A stretch of 64,000 nucleotides of DNA from Saprospiraceae bacterium UBA7687. GTDB lineage: Bacteria; Bacteroidota; Bacteroidia; Chitinophagales; Saprospiraceae. Below are positions 25,655 through 33,921 of this stretch, one piece after another. Each line of letters opens with the position of its first letter. The first letter of the stretch is position 1. Location: positions 62,001-126,000 of the forward strand of contig DLGT01000112.1 of NCBI GenBank assembly GCA_002482845.1, in the 5' to 3' direction. The position numbers and the translations under genes were made by a program. The notes under the pieces are model-generated. The model made no database searches, was not told the DNA's origin, and saw only the letters and a program-made list of their open reading frames with translations.

Positions 25655-27949
25655 ATGGAAACGATATCTATATCTTCAGACGGACTAAATGTTTTAAAGT
25701 TTATAAATCAGACCAATCATTCCATCTTTCTGACAGGAAAAGCTGGTACGGGTAAGACGACTCTCTTAAAGCAAATCATAAGCACTACCCACAAAAACAC
25801 AGTTGTTGTGGCGCCTACAGGTATTGCCGCACTCAATGCAGGTGGAGTCACTATTCACTCCATGTTTCAGCTCGCTCCTGGCAGTTTTGTACCTGATCCA
25901 TCTTATATTCCAGATCATAATAATGGTATAAAAATAGACTCGATCGCATCTCTTAGCAAAACATTCAAGATGAGTGGTACTAAGCAAGCCGTGATCAGAG
26001 CATTAGATTTGCTTGTCATAGATGAGGTCAGTATGTTGCGCGCAGATTTGCTTGACGCAATGGATTTTGTCATGCGAAGAGTACGCAGAAAAGAACAACC
26101 TTTTGGTGGTGTACAAGTACTGTTTATTGGAGATCTCTTGCAACTTCCACCAGTAGTCAAAAATGAAGAATGGCATGTTTTGAAAAATTATTATCAAGGT
26201 GTATTTTTCTTCCATGCGCATGTGGTACAAAAGATAAAACCGCTTTATATCTCTCTTAAAAAAATATTCCGTCAGTCCGATGACAGATTTATAGGAGTAC
26301 TCAATAATCTTCGCAATAATGTCATAAAAGACGAAGACATGGAAGTTTTGAGCAAATATGTAAAACCAGATTTCGACCTTCATGCTCATCCTGGATATAT
26401 CTATCTCACCACACACAACCGCAAAGCGGACGAGATTAATACACATTCATTAAACAATCTTCGAGAAAAATTATTCAGTTATAAAGCAGAAGTTGAAGGT
26501 GAGTTTCCAGATAAAATGTATCCTATGGATGAAACCTTACATCTTAAAGTAGGCGCTCAAATCATGTTTACCAAAAACGATCTTTCTCAAGACAAACGGT
26601 TTTATAATGGCAAAATGGGTGTGGTAAAATCATTATCAAAAGATGAAATTTATGTGCTTTTTCCAGATGAAAATTATACTATCGAAGTAGAAAAATATGA
26701 ATGGACCAATATTAGATACAATGTCAATGACAATACAAAGGAAGTAGAAGAAGAAGTCATAGGCACATTTGTCCATTATCCTCTAAAACTTGCTTGGGCT
26801 ATAACTGTACATAAAAGCCAAGGATTAACTTTTGATAAAGCTATTCTTGATGTAGGTGACGTATTTCAACCTGGACAAGCATACGTAGCGCTGTCAAGAT
26901 TGCGGTCAATGGATGGACTTGTACTCGTAGATATGCTGAAAATGCGTGGTATCCAAAATGCTCAAGATGTAATGTCATATGCCCAAAACGAAGCAGATGA
27001 AAACTTGATTAGTCAATCCCTAGCGACAGGAACTAAAATATTTATGTATGAAACCGTAAAGAAAGGCTTCAACTTCCAATATCTTATTTCAGAATGGAAA
27101 AAACATGCAGAATCGTATAATAGTAATGCTATCTTATCTGAAAAATCAAAGCATACAGTCTGGGCTAGTATGATGTTTGAAAAAGTATCACCTCTTCTAG
27201 ACGTATCAAAAAGATTTTCAGCATGGTTGGATGTTCAGTTTTCTATGGAAGACGTGGATTACAATGGTATAAAAACCAAGGTTATAGGAGCAACAGATCA
27301 TTTCTTTCCTACGCTAGATGATGTGCTTAATGAAGTTATGACAAAAATGGAAGAATTCAAAAGAGTAAAAAGAGTCAAAGAGTACCTCTCAGAACTGATG
27401 CATATGGAAGAATTGACATTACAAAAAATTCTGGGAATGACAAAATCTAAGCTCATCATCGAAGCATATATAGAAGGCCATATTATTAATAAAGACAGTC
27501 TAACAAATGATTTTACCAAAAACTACCGCTCGCACAAACTAGATGTGATAAAAGAAAAAGTGAAGGCCACTCACCCAGATCTCATCACAACAGAAGACGA
27601 TACGGAGGACTTTTCTTATTACGTTCGTAAGCCCAAAAAGGAAAAAGGTGATAAAAAATCCACCTATCAAATCACTTATGAAATGTGGTTAGATAAAAAG
27701 TCGTTAGATGAGATCGTTCAAGAGCGAAAACTTACTATAACAACTATACAAGGTCATATGGCAAGATTGATAGAAGAAGGTAAGGTATCAATCAATGAAG
27801 TCTTATCAGATGACAAAATCAGGTCTTTAGAGATCCTTTTCGAAGGATATACAGGTGGAAATCTTTCTGATATGAAAGAAAAAGCAGGCGAAAATTTTAC
27901 TTATGGTGAACTGAGAATTTTCAGAGGAAGCTTAGGGCTCAGAGAGTGA
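25655..27949 (+). CDS. Pif1/RecD-like helicase with a C-terminal RecQ-type HTH domain
   Basis: A 764-residue superfamily 1B helicase. Walker A is GKAGTGKTT (28-36), followed by VVVAPTGIAALNAGGVTIHSMFQL (motif Ia region), Walker B VIDEVSML near 120, the GDLLQLPPV motif III near 153, and the C-terminal AITVHKSQGLTFDKAILD and YVALSRLRSMDGLVL motifs V/VI near 383-425. After the helicase core a linker leads to a C-terminal region (about 665-760) with YEMWLDKKSLDEIVQERKLTITTIQGHMARLIEEGKV, which looks like the HTH_40 domain seen at the end of RecQ-type helicases. It probably unwinds or translocates on DNA; its in vivo role is not known. The stop overlaps the convergent DUF547 gene by 11 bp. Confidence 0.9.
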   Translation: METISISSDGLNVLKFINQTNHSIFLTGKAGTGKTTLLKQIISTTHKNTVVVAPTGIAALNAGGVTIHSMFQLAPGSFVPDPSYIPDHNNGIKIDSIASLSKTFKMSGTKQAVIRALDLLVIDEVSMLRADLLDAMDFVMRRVRRKEQPFGGVQVLFIGDLLQLPPVVKNEEWHVLKNYYQGVFFFHAHVVQKIKPLYISLKKIFRQSDDRFIGVLNNLRNNVIKDEDMEVLSKYVKPDFDLHAHPGYIYLTTHNRKADEINTHSLNNLREKLFSYKAEVEGEFPDKMYPMDETLHLKVGAQIMFTKNDLSQDKRFYNGKMGVVKSLSKDEIYVLFPDENYTIEVEKYEWTNIRYNVNDNTKEVEEEVIGTFVHYPLKLAWAITVHKSQGLTFDKAILDVGDVFQPGQAYVALSRLRSMDGLVLVDMLKMRGIQNAQDVMSYAQNEADENLISQSLATGTKIFMYETVKKGFNFQYLISEWKKHAESYNSNAILSEKSKHTVWASMMFEKVSPLLDVSKRFSAWLDVQFSMEDVDYNGIKTKVIGATDHFFPTLDDVLNEVMTKMEEFKRVKRVKEYLSELMHMEELTLQKILGMTKSKLIIEAYIEGHIINKDSLTNDFTKNYRSHKLDVIKEKVKATHPDLITTEDDTEDFSYYVRKPKKEKGDKKSTYQITYEMWLDKKSLDEIVQERKLTITTIQGHMARLIEEGKVSINEVLSDDKIRSLEILFEGYTGGNLSDMKEKAGENFTYGELRIFRGSLGLRE

Positions 27950-28709
27950 TAAAATTGCCTAAATCTAATGTCCAATCGTAGTTGGAAGTCTTCAGTCTAG
28001 TGTTTTTATCAGGAATCAATTGATACTTTAATAAAATATCCTTGATACCATCAAGACCACCAAAATCGCCTCTGAACCAACTAAACAGACTAGTCACATA
28101 AGCAGTCTTTTCATCATCTTTGTATGTGGTAAATTTATTCAAATATGCTTTAGTGCTTTTGTCAAATTGTTCGTCGAGTCGTGTCCAATCATATATAGCT
28201 ACAGGAGGGCAAGATTTTGCGCCACAGTTGAGTGCAAAATGGATTCGATAATCTCTTTTACTTACCCTAAGTTTTTTTTCTAAGCTACTTGGAAATAATC
28301 TTGTTAAATATCCTAGAAAAAATTCATGTTGTGATCGCCTTAAAATGCCATGTTCGATATCCGCAAAACTCATTAATTTTCCTCCGATATTGATTTGCTT
28401 TTCGCTAAAAAATGTGCGTCTATCGTCATATTTTTTTGGTTGAGCAGAGAGTATCACTTGGATATTTGCATTATAAATATTGACCCAAAAAGCAAATTTC
28501 TGGTCATCAGTACCTAATTGACCATTCAGTTTGTCGATATCACATGCTTCAAATATTTTTAAGTAAGCAGATACATCTTTTTTATCACGAATATCCTCCA
28601 AAAACTCTTGTGATGTCAATAAATAATTGATAGGAATACCTTGAGAAAAGACATTTTGAGTATTAAAAAATGTGAAAAGTAAAAACAACAAAGACTTTAT
28701 ATGATGCAT
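27939..28709 (-). CDS. DUF547 domain-containing exported protein
   Basis: A 256-residue protein with a signal peptide (about 1-22, ending NVFSQG). The DUF547 core is recognisable: DDQKFAFWVNIYNANIQVILS (about 65-85), then FSEKQINIGGKLMSFADIEHGILRR and HFALNCGAKSCPPVAIYDW, with the conserved cysteines in the CGAKSCPP motif. DUF547 is distantly related to papain-like folds but has no settled activity. It is divergent from the TIGR04283-type glycosyltransferase gene, 119 bp away. The 3' end overlaps the helicase gene by 11 bp in convergent orientation. Confidence 0.9.
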   Translation of the reverse strand: MHHIKSLLFLLFTFFNTQNVFSQGIPINYLLTSQEFLEDIRDKKDVSAYLKIFEACDIDKLNGQLGTDDQKFAFWVNIYNANIQVILSAQPKKYDDRRTFFSEKQINIGGKLMSFADIEHGILRRSQHEFFLGYLTRLFPSSLEKKLRVSKRDYRIHFALNCGAKSCPPVAIYDWTRLDEQFDKSTKAYLNKFTTYKDDEKTAYVTSLFSWFRGDFGGLDGIKDILLKYQLIPDKNTRLKTSNYDWTLDLGNFITL

Positions 28710-28828
28710 AAAAGCACAATTTTGGGGATAAATTCAATATTTAAACACAATTTCAGATAATCACAAAAATGTAATATTTGCATGATTATTGAGTAAAGTT
28801 AATGGTATTTTGAAGAAACGAATTACTT

Positions 28829-29545
28829 TTGACCAAAATAATCAAAAACAATTTGCCTTTTATTTCAATAATCATTCCTACTTACAACGAATCAAAAAAC
28901 ATACAAAACCTATTGTTGTTTTTTGACTCATTAGATAAATCAAATTTTGAAGTCATCATTTCTGACAGTCCTGAAAGTTCAGATGATACAAAAAATGTGG
29001 TTAATGATTATCATCAGATATACATTAAATCTCCAAAAGCTGGAAGAGCTTGCCAAATGAATGAAGGGGCAAGGATCGCCAAAGGAGACATATTTTGTTT
29101 TTTGCATGCTGATGTGTTGCCACCAAAAACATTTATTCAGGATATTAAAGTCGCCTTGACACATGAACAGCAATTTGGATTTTTTGCTTACAAATTCCAC
29201 CCAACCACTACTTTGTTAAATATAAATGCAAGATTTACGACTAAAGATGGACTCTTTGCTGGTGGCGGCGACCAAATACACTTCATGACCGCTGCATTAT
29301 TTAAACAAATGAATGGTTACGACACCCAATTTTGTATTATGGAAGATTTTGATTTTGTAAGACGGCTAAGAAAGGCAAAAAAAGCAATCACTATCATCCA
29401 AAATAGGGCAACGGTTTCAGCTAGAAAATATACAAACAATTCTTACCTAAAAGTAAATTTGCTCAATTTAATGGCTTTTTTTATGTTCACTTTCCGAACT
29501 AATCCTGGAACTATCAAAAGCCTTTATTACCGTTTCCTAAACTAA
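28829..29545 (+). CDS. family 2 glycosyltransferase of the TIGR04283 type
   Basis: A 238-residue GT-A glycosyltransferase. It has IIPTYNESKNIQNLL (15-29), and the GRACQMNEGARIAKGDIFCFLHADVLPP segment (about 72-99), which matches the TIGR04283 group associated with radical-SAM and arsenosugar genes. FLHAD supplies the DxD-like metal site, and MEDFDFVRRLRKA the later acidic motif. The start is TTG, giving MTKIIKNNLP; no earlier ATG fits. No arsenic or radical-SAM gene lies nearby, so the arsenosugar role is not established here. Confidence 0.83.
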   Translation: MTKIIKNNLPFISIIIPTYNESKNIQNLLLFFDSLDKSNFEVIISDSPESSDDTKNVVNDYHQIYIKSPKAGRACQMNEGARIAKGDIFCFLHADVLPPKTFIQDIKVALTHEQQFGFFAYKFHPTTTLLNINARFTTKDGLFAGGGDQIHFMTAALFKQMNGYDTQFCIMEDFDFVRRLRKAKKAITIIQNRATVSARKYTNNSYLKVNLLNLMAFFMFTFRTNPGTIKSLYYRFLN

Positions 29546-29555
29546 TTATTGCTCC

Positions 29556-31037
29556 CTATTTAGTAGAAAGTACTACGTAATCCCAAGCATTAAGTTCTAG
29601 GACATCATCTTTTTTTAATTCTTGTTTTTCTTCTGTAAAAATATTTGTGTAGACACCTGTTGCGTTATCTCCACCGATAATTGCCTTTTGTTTTTGCGCT
29701 GATAAGTTAATGATTACAACTACTTTGTCTCCATCTTTCTCACGAGTGAAAGCGTATATATTTTCGTCATTTCCTGTAGGTATTTTGACTAATGAACCAC
29801 CATGTGTGCCATTCCAAAGTGCTTGGTTGCGATGTTTCAGATCATACAGAGCCTTATAAAATCCGGCATAACTATAGTCTCCCCAAGGAATGCTATCTTT
29901 TTTGAAAAATTCAAGTTGTTTGTCCATTGCTGATTCCTGACCTGTGTATAATAATGGAATTCCATTAAACGTCGCTGTCAAAACTGCAAAAGCCTTGTGT
30001 CCTGCGCCCATTCTAGCAAACTCTGTACCTGCCCAAGAGTTTTCATCATGATTTGAAGTAAATTGCATTTGATAACCTTTGGAATATTGTGTGGATTTTT
30101 TTGCTAGTAATGCATCGATATCTAGAGCTGTCTTTTTTGCTTGTTCCTTTTTATCGCCTTCTACTACATTTCCTTGGACCAACTGGGCGGCAGATTTTCT
30201 ATTTGCTCCTTGTGTTTTAGCTATTTCATTTAGCAAATGATGCATTTCCCAACCGTAATCCGCTATAAATGTCCCATTGTTTACAATTTCTGGTACTTCA
30301 CCCTCAGAGAGCATGTATAATGGTTTCAATGCATAAAGTGAGTCAGCGCATTGCACCCAAAAATCCACAGGCACACCATGAGCTACATCCATTCGATATC
30401 CATCTATGCCTGTCTCGTTCACCCAAAATTTAAGCGCTTCTATCATGCCCAAACGCATTTCGGAATTATCATAGTTGAGATCTGCCACATCTGTCCATCC
30501 CCAAGATTTACCCGTATTGTAATCTATTGGATCTATGATATTGCCATCTTTGTCTTTTGTGTACCAATCAGGATGCTCCGTGATCCAAGGATTGTCCCAT
30601 CCTGTGTGGTTTGGGACCCAGTCGATGATGATATACATTCCTGCATCGTGAATGGCCTGAATCATATGCTTGAAATCTTCCATTGTCCCAAACTCTGGGT
30701 TAGTTTTGTAATAGTCGCCAATAGAGTACGGACTTCCTAGCTCACCTTTTCGATTTTTGACGCTGACAGGATTTATAGGCATAAACCACAATATATCAAT
30801 GCCCATCTCTTTGAGACGTGGTATATGTGCTTCAAATGATTTGAATGTATTTTCAGCAGTAAAGTGTCTTAGATTCACTTCATAAATCACTGCATTTTTA
30901 TGCCAGTCTGGAACTCTTGGTTTTTCATATGTGCTAGTTTCAGTTGTTTCTTTTTGTGGTTGTTTACAAGAAGAATAAACTAAAACAACTACAAGCGCAA
31001 GAAGAATCCATAAAATATTCATTTTTGCAAATAACAT
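29556..31037 (-). CDS. GH13 alpha-amylase-family lipoprotein
   Basis: A 493-residue glycoside hydrolase anchored by a lipoprotein signal (LVVVLVYSSC). The (beta/alpha)8 barrel carries the clan GH-H regions: IIIDWVPNHTGW (region I), GIDGYRMDVAHG (region II, nucleophile Asp), YMLSEGEVPE (region III, acid/base Glu) and FTSNHDENSW (region IV). A C-terminal beta domain follows (NENIYAFTREKDGDKVVVIIN). Family members cleave alpha-glucans; a surface or periplasmic alpha-glucan hydrolase is likely. A start at the in-frame ATG five codons downstream (MNILWILL) is equally possible. It has its own promoter. Confidence 0.93.
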   Translation of the reverse strand: MLFAKMNILWILLALVVVLVYSSCKQPQKETTETSTYEKPRVPDWHKNAVIYEVNLRHFTAENTFKSFEAHIPRLKEMGIDILWFMPINPVSVKNRKGELGSPYSIGDYYKTNPEFGTMEDFKHMIQAIHDAGMYIIIDWVPNHTGWDNPWITEHPDWYTKDKDGNIIDPIDYNTGKSWGWTDVADLNYDNSEMRLGMIEALKFWVNETGIDGYRMDVAHGVPVDFWVQCADSLYALKPLYMLSEGEVPEIVNNGTFIADYGWEMHHLLNEIAKTQGANRKSAAQLVQGNVVEGDKKEQAKKTALDIDALLAKKSTQYSKGYQMQFTSNHDENSWAGTEFARMGAGHKAFAVLTATFNGIPLLYTGQESAMDKQLEFFKKDSIPWGDYSYAGFYKALYDLKHRNQALWNGTHGGSLVKIPTGNDENIYAFTREKDGDKVVVIINLSAQKQKAIIGGDNATGVYTNIFTEEKQELKKDDVLELNAWDYVVLSTK

Positions 31038-31098
31038 GGCATAAAAATTTTAATGTGGGCAAAGAGTTATTGTTATTACGACACTAAATGTCGTTTTG

Positions 31099-31106
31099 CA
31101 AAGATA
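31099..31106 (-). promoter_or_regulatory. promoter -7 element for the GH13 gene
   Basis: The minus strand reads TATCTTTG, 62 bases before the first GH13 start. No clear -33 box is seen. Confidence 0.5.
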
Positions 31107-31216
31107 ATGAGTGTTTGTGAATAATTTATATAGTTCTAAATAATTATTGTCATGGCATTAAATAAATATACCAAATACTTTTATTTAACTAATTAATATA
31201 TTTTCACATAAGGAAT

Positions 31217-31408
31217 TTATCCTTTCTTCTTCATTTTTTTTCGTTGTCCTTTAGAGAAAAGATTGGATTTGCCACCCTTAGACTCCATATCAGGGGCATA
31301 AGCTTCTTCTTGGCCACAACCTTCTTTATTGGTTTTGCATGATTGTTGACTTGTCGCCAAGAAAATGAACAAAGCGACGAAACAACTATATTTAATAAAT
31401 TTGGACAT
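31217..31408 (-). CDS. small lipoprotein, unknown function
   Basis: A 63-residue protein with a lipoprotein signal (FVALFIFLATSQQSC, Cys23) and a short, strongly basic C-terminus (KSNLFSKGQRKKMKKKG). Its own promoter box lies directly upstream. Such tiny Cys-anchored proteins with a KSNLFSK-like tail occur in other Bacteroidota as far as I recall, but have no named role. The signal peptide and promoter support a real gene. Confidence 0.7.
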   Translation of the reverse strand: MSKFIKYSCFVALFIFLATSQQSCKTNKEGCGQEEAYAPDMESKGGKSNLFSKGQRKKMKKKG

Positions 31409-31427
31409 ACGATTACGTTTAATGATT

Positions 31428-31435
31428 CAAAAGTA
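31428..31435 (-). promoter_or_regulatory. promoter -7 element for the small lipoprotein gene
   Basis: The minus strand reads TACTTTTG, an exact TAnnTTTG match 20 bases before the start codon. Confidence 0.5.
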
Positions 31436-31567
31436 CAAAATTCTTATTAGTAACAATAATTTCTTAAAAATAAGTGTTCTTAACATATGTAATTATTTGT
31501 TAAAACGCCCAAAACATCAATAAAATGGGATTTTCTCATCATTTTGGTATAATTTTATGAATTAAAA

Positions 31568-31598
31568 TTTGCATATATATGAATTAAGCATACTTTTG
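31568..31598 (+). promoter_or_regulatory. promoter for the HU gene
   Basis: TTTG (31568-31571) is followed after 19 bases by TACTTTTG (31591-31598), one of the best matches in the window to the Bacteroidota -33/-7 promoter. The HU start codon is 39 bases downstream. Confidence 0.7.
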
Positions 31599-31636
31599 CG
31601 CCCGAATAAATTCTTTATCCAATAAAATTTAATAAA

Positions 31637-31909
31637 ATGAACAAAGGAGATTTAATCAATGCAGTTGCAGAAGCAGCTGGGATAACTAAAGCGCAAGCTG
31701 GTAGTGCAATAGATGCAGTTTTCAGTGGAATTGAGTCTAGTCTTAAAAGTGGTGACAAAGCTGCTTTCGTAGGCTTTGGTACTTTTTCAACTGCACACAA
31801 ACCTGCAAGAGAGGGAAGAAACCCTTCAACAGGTGCGACTATCAAAATTGCAGCTAAAACTTCTGTAAAATTCAAAGCTGGTAAATCATTGACTGACGCA
31901 GTCAACTAA
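31637..31909 (+). CDS. HU family DNA-binding protein
   Basis: A 90-residue histone-like protein that bends and compacts DNA as a dimer. It has the MNKGDLINAVAEAAGITKAQA N-terminal helices, the VGFGTFSTAHKPAREGRNPSTG region (about 45-66) that forms the DNA-binding arms, and the IKIAAKTSVKFKAGKSL end. The gene is compact, with a strong promoter and a strong terminator, as expected for an abundant protein. The dense Ala/Gly/Lys codons also keep the complementary strand open, but only the plus strand is coding. Confidence 0.97.
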   Translation: MNKGDLINAVAEAAGITKAQAGSAIDAVFSGIESSLKSGDKAAFVGFGTFSTAHKPAREGRNPSTGATIKIAAKTSVKFKAGKSLTDAVN

Positions 31910-31937
31910 TCAGACTTTTCTATTTTCTATAGTTAGC

Positions 31938-31983
31938 AAAAACAAAGGCAGTCTTTCTCGTAAAGATTGCCTTTGTTTTTTAT
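31938..31983 (+). terminator. rho-independent terminator after the HU gene
   Basis: AACAAAGGCA-GTCTTT and AAAGA-TTGCCTTTGTT form a 16-bp stem with one G-T pair around CTCGT, followed by a T-run. Confidence 0.93.
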
Positions 31984-32123
31984 TTAACTCTTTTAAGGTA
32001 AAGAACCTAACTTAAGGCAGCTCTTTCCCAAAATCTCTGATTTAAAATATACTCGCCTTAAGTTTGAAATAAATTTAGAATATAGGCCACAGTTCAAAGC
32101 AAAAATCGATTAAGACAATTTCT

Positions 32124-33251
32124 TTATGCTCTGCTTCTTTCTTTCCATTCGTAACTTGTAGGAAACAATGCGACTACCCCAGAATATAAAATGTGAACGA
32201 AATAAATAAAAAAGACTGGAATAAAAGATTTCATTACTTGTCGTTGACCAAAGTAAGTTGTCAATTTTGATAAAAATAAATAGTCAACCGCCATTTTTAT
32301 CATCAAAGCGGTCAATCCAGCAAACCAAACCACAGGCATAATACTGGGTGAGATAATCATTGAAAGTAAAATGACAAGACAAAATAGGAAAACAAATCCC
32401 TGTATTCTTACTACATTTTTGTCAGATGTTTTCATAGCCTTTGATGCCCATCTTTTCCTTTGATTTAATAATGCTTTCCACGTTTGCTCTGATTTTGTAG
32501 TCACCACAGCATCTATTGATTTTAAAAATCCTATCTTATATACATCATCAGTGACAGCTTTCCCCATCAAAAATACATCATCTCCAGAAGCGATTTTTTC
32601 ATTTCCATCGAATCCATTTACTTGCTCAAAAAATGACTTTTTATAACACAAATTCGCACCATTAGCAAGAAAGTACTTTTTTCTATTGATGCCATTTGTG
32701 GTTATAGCCATTGTAGCTACAAAATCCAATATTTGAAATCTACTCAGAATTGTATCTTCATCTTTTGGGATTACCAATCCTGTTTGAATATTGGTATTAT
32801 TATCGGCATGATATATTTGGTGTGCATTTATCCAAGTAGGCGACACTGTACAATCAGCATCTGTACACAGTATAAGATTGTAGTTCGCTTTTTCCAAGGC
32901 ATAAGTTATGGCTGCCTTTTTACCTTTAAGGCCTTCTGGAAGATTTATAACCCTTAATTTATCATTAATAATGGAATGAAGTACTTCTAATGTTTTATCA
33001 GTACTATGATCATTAACAACAATTACTTCAAATAGAGCTGTAGTTTGATTTGCCAATATACTCTTCACACACGCAAGTAAATGATTTTCTTCATTGCGAG
33101 CGGCCACAACAACAGATACTCCAATACTTGAATGAAAATCTTGCATTTCTAAAGATGAGGTCGTTTTATCCCAACCATCAATAATGTATAGAATTAGGAA
33201 TACATATCCAATCGCAAAACCAATGATAAAAAAATAGGCAACCGCTATCAT
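32124..33251 (-). CDS. membrane-bound family 2 glycosyltransferase
   Basis: A 375-residue processive-type GT2 enzyme. An N-terminal membrane helix (about 4-24) precedes the catalytic domain with VVVAARNEENHLLACV (about 48-63), the nucleotide-binding DHSTD, LCTDADCTVSP (DxD, about 127-137), GDDVFLMGKAV and QRKRWASKAMK (a QxxRW-like motif). Three C-terminal helices follow (about 282-350). Members make membrane glycolipids or extracellular glycans. It starts immediately after the upstream membrane protein gene on the same strand (adjoining TAA and ATG), so the two are probably translationally coupled. Confidence 0.9.
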   Translation of the reverse strand: MIAVAYFFIIGFAIGYVFLILYIIDGWDKTTSSLEMQDFHSSIGVSVVVAARNEENHLLACVKSILANQTTALFEVIVVNDHSTDKTLEVLHSIINDKLRVINLPEGLKGKKAAITYALEKANYNLILCTDADCTVSPTWINAHQIYHADNNTNIQTGLVIPKDEDTILSRFQILDFVATMAITTNGINRKKYFLANGANLCYKKSFFEQVNGFDGNEKIASGDDVFLMGKAVTDDVYKIGFLKSIDAVVTTKSEQTWKALLNQRKRWASKAMKTSDKNVVRIQGFVFLFCLVILLSMIISPSIMPVVWFAGLTALMIKMAVDYLFLSKLTTYFGQRQVMKSFIPVFFIYFVHILYSGVVALFPTSYEWKERSRA

Positions 33252-33743
33252 TTATTTAAACATATCATCGTACTCACTAGAAGTCGATTGTGGTCTACTT
33301 GCTTCTTTTTTTTGAGTTTGTAATGGCGGCAATTCTAGAAAAGTAGTATCATTATCTACAACTTCCTCAAATTCAGTAAATGTGTTTTGCTCCGTTTCCA
33401 TCTTTTTCTGAACGTTTTTAATAGTTCGACTAGAAAGCGCCTTAAAAAATAAATATGCAGATACAAAAGGGTATCCAAAAAAAGTAAGTACGATGGCAGC
33501 AATTCCAAAAAGTGTCTTTTCTTTTAGAAGTTTCCATATAAACTGGAAAAACCCTACGATCACTTTATAATCCAATATCAAAGCAGCGATAAAAAAAACT
33601 GGTGCTATATAGCTAAATAGCCAGAAAATACCCTGAGCTAAAAAAAATAAAGCTGCAAAAAAAATTGCCAAAATAAGTAAGGGAACAAAAAAACCAAAAG
33701 GATTATTACCACTCCCAACTTTAAACTCTTTATAAACGGTCAT
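33252..33743 (-). CDS. hypothetical membrane protein coupled to the GT2 gene
   Basis: A 163-residue protein with about four hydrophobic segments (about 16-48, 52-70, 83-98, 100-115), then an acidic, Gln/Ser-rich tail that ends EYDDMFK. No family is recognised. Its stop codon directly adjoins the start of the glycosyltransferase gene, and a Bacteroidota promoter box lies just upstream, so it is the first gene of a two-gene unit. It may be a membrane partner or assembly factor of the enzyme. Confidence 0.75.
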   Translation of the reverse strand: MTVYKEFKVGSGNNPFGFFVPLLILAIFFAALFFLAQGIFWLFSYIAPVFFIAALILDYKVIVGFFQFIWKLLKEKTLFGIAAIVLTFFGYPFVSAYLFFKALSSRTIKNVQKKMETEQNTFTEFEEVVDNDTTFLELPPLQTQKKEASRPQSTSSEYDDMFK

Positions 33744-33765
33744 CTCTATTTTATAATTATTTATA

Positions 33766-33773
33766 CAAACATA
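33766..33773 (-). promoter_or_regulatory. promoter -7 element for the membrane protein/GT2 unit
   Basis: The minus strand reads TATGTTTG, matching TAnnTTTG, 22 bases upstream of the first start. CTTG about 20 bases further back is a one-base-off -33 box. Confidence 0.5.
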
Positions 33774-33893
33774 GTAACGTTAAAAACAACATACAAGTTC
33801 TTTCTACAAGTTTCTTGTAAATATCGATGAATATATAGAATATTTAAAAAAGAATAAACACTTTGACATTTCTTTACTTCAAGTAAAATATTT

Positions 33894-33901
33894 TATCTTT
33901 G
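33894..33901 (+). promoter_or_regulatory. promoter -7 element for the fadH-like gene
   Basis: TATCTTTG is an exact match, 20 bases ahead of the start codon, so the leader would be very short. Confidence 0.55.
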
Positions 33902-33921
33902 CTTAACATTAAATTTTCACC

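Noticed and set aside
27939..27949. Overlap of the helicase and DUF547 3' ends as a sign of a frameshift
   Set aside because: Both proteins reach natural C-termini and are convergent; an 11-bp overlap is normal.
31615..31905. A long open frame opposite the HU gene
   Set aside because: A side effect of the Ala/Gly/Lys codon pattern of HU; the HU protein itself is unmistakable.
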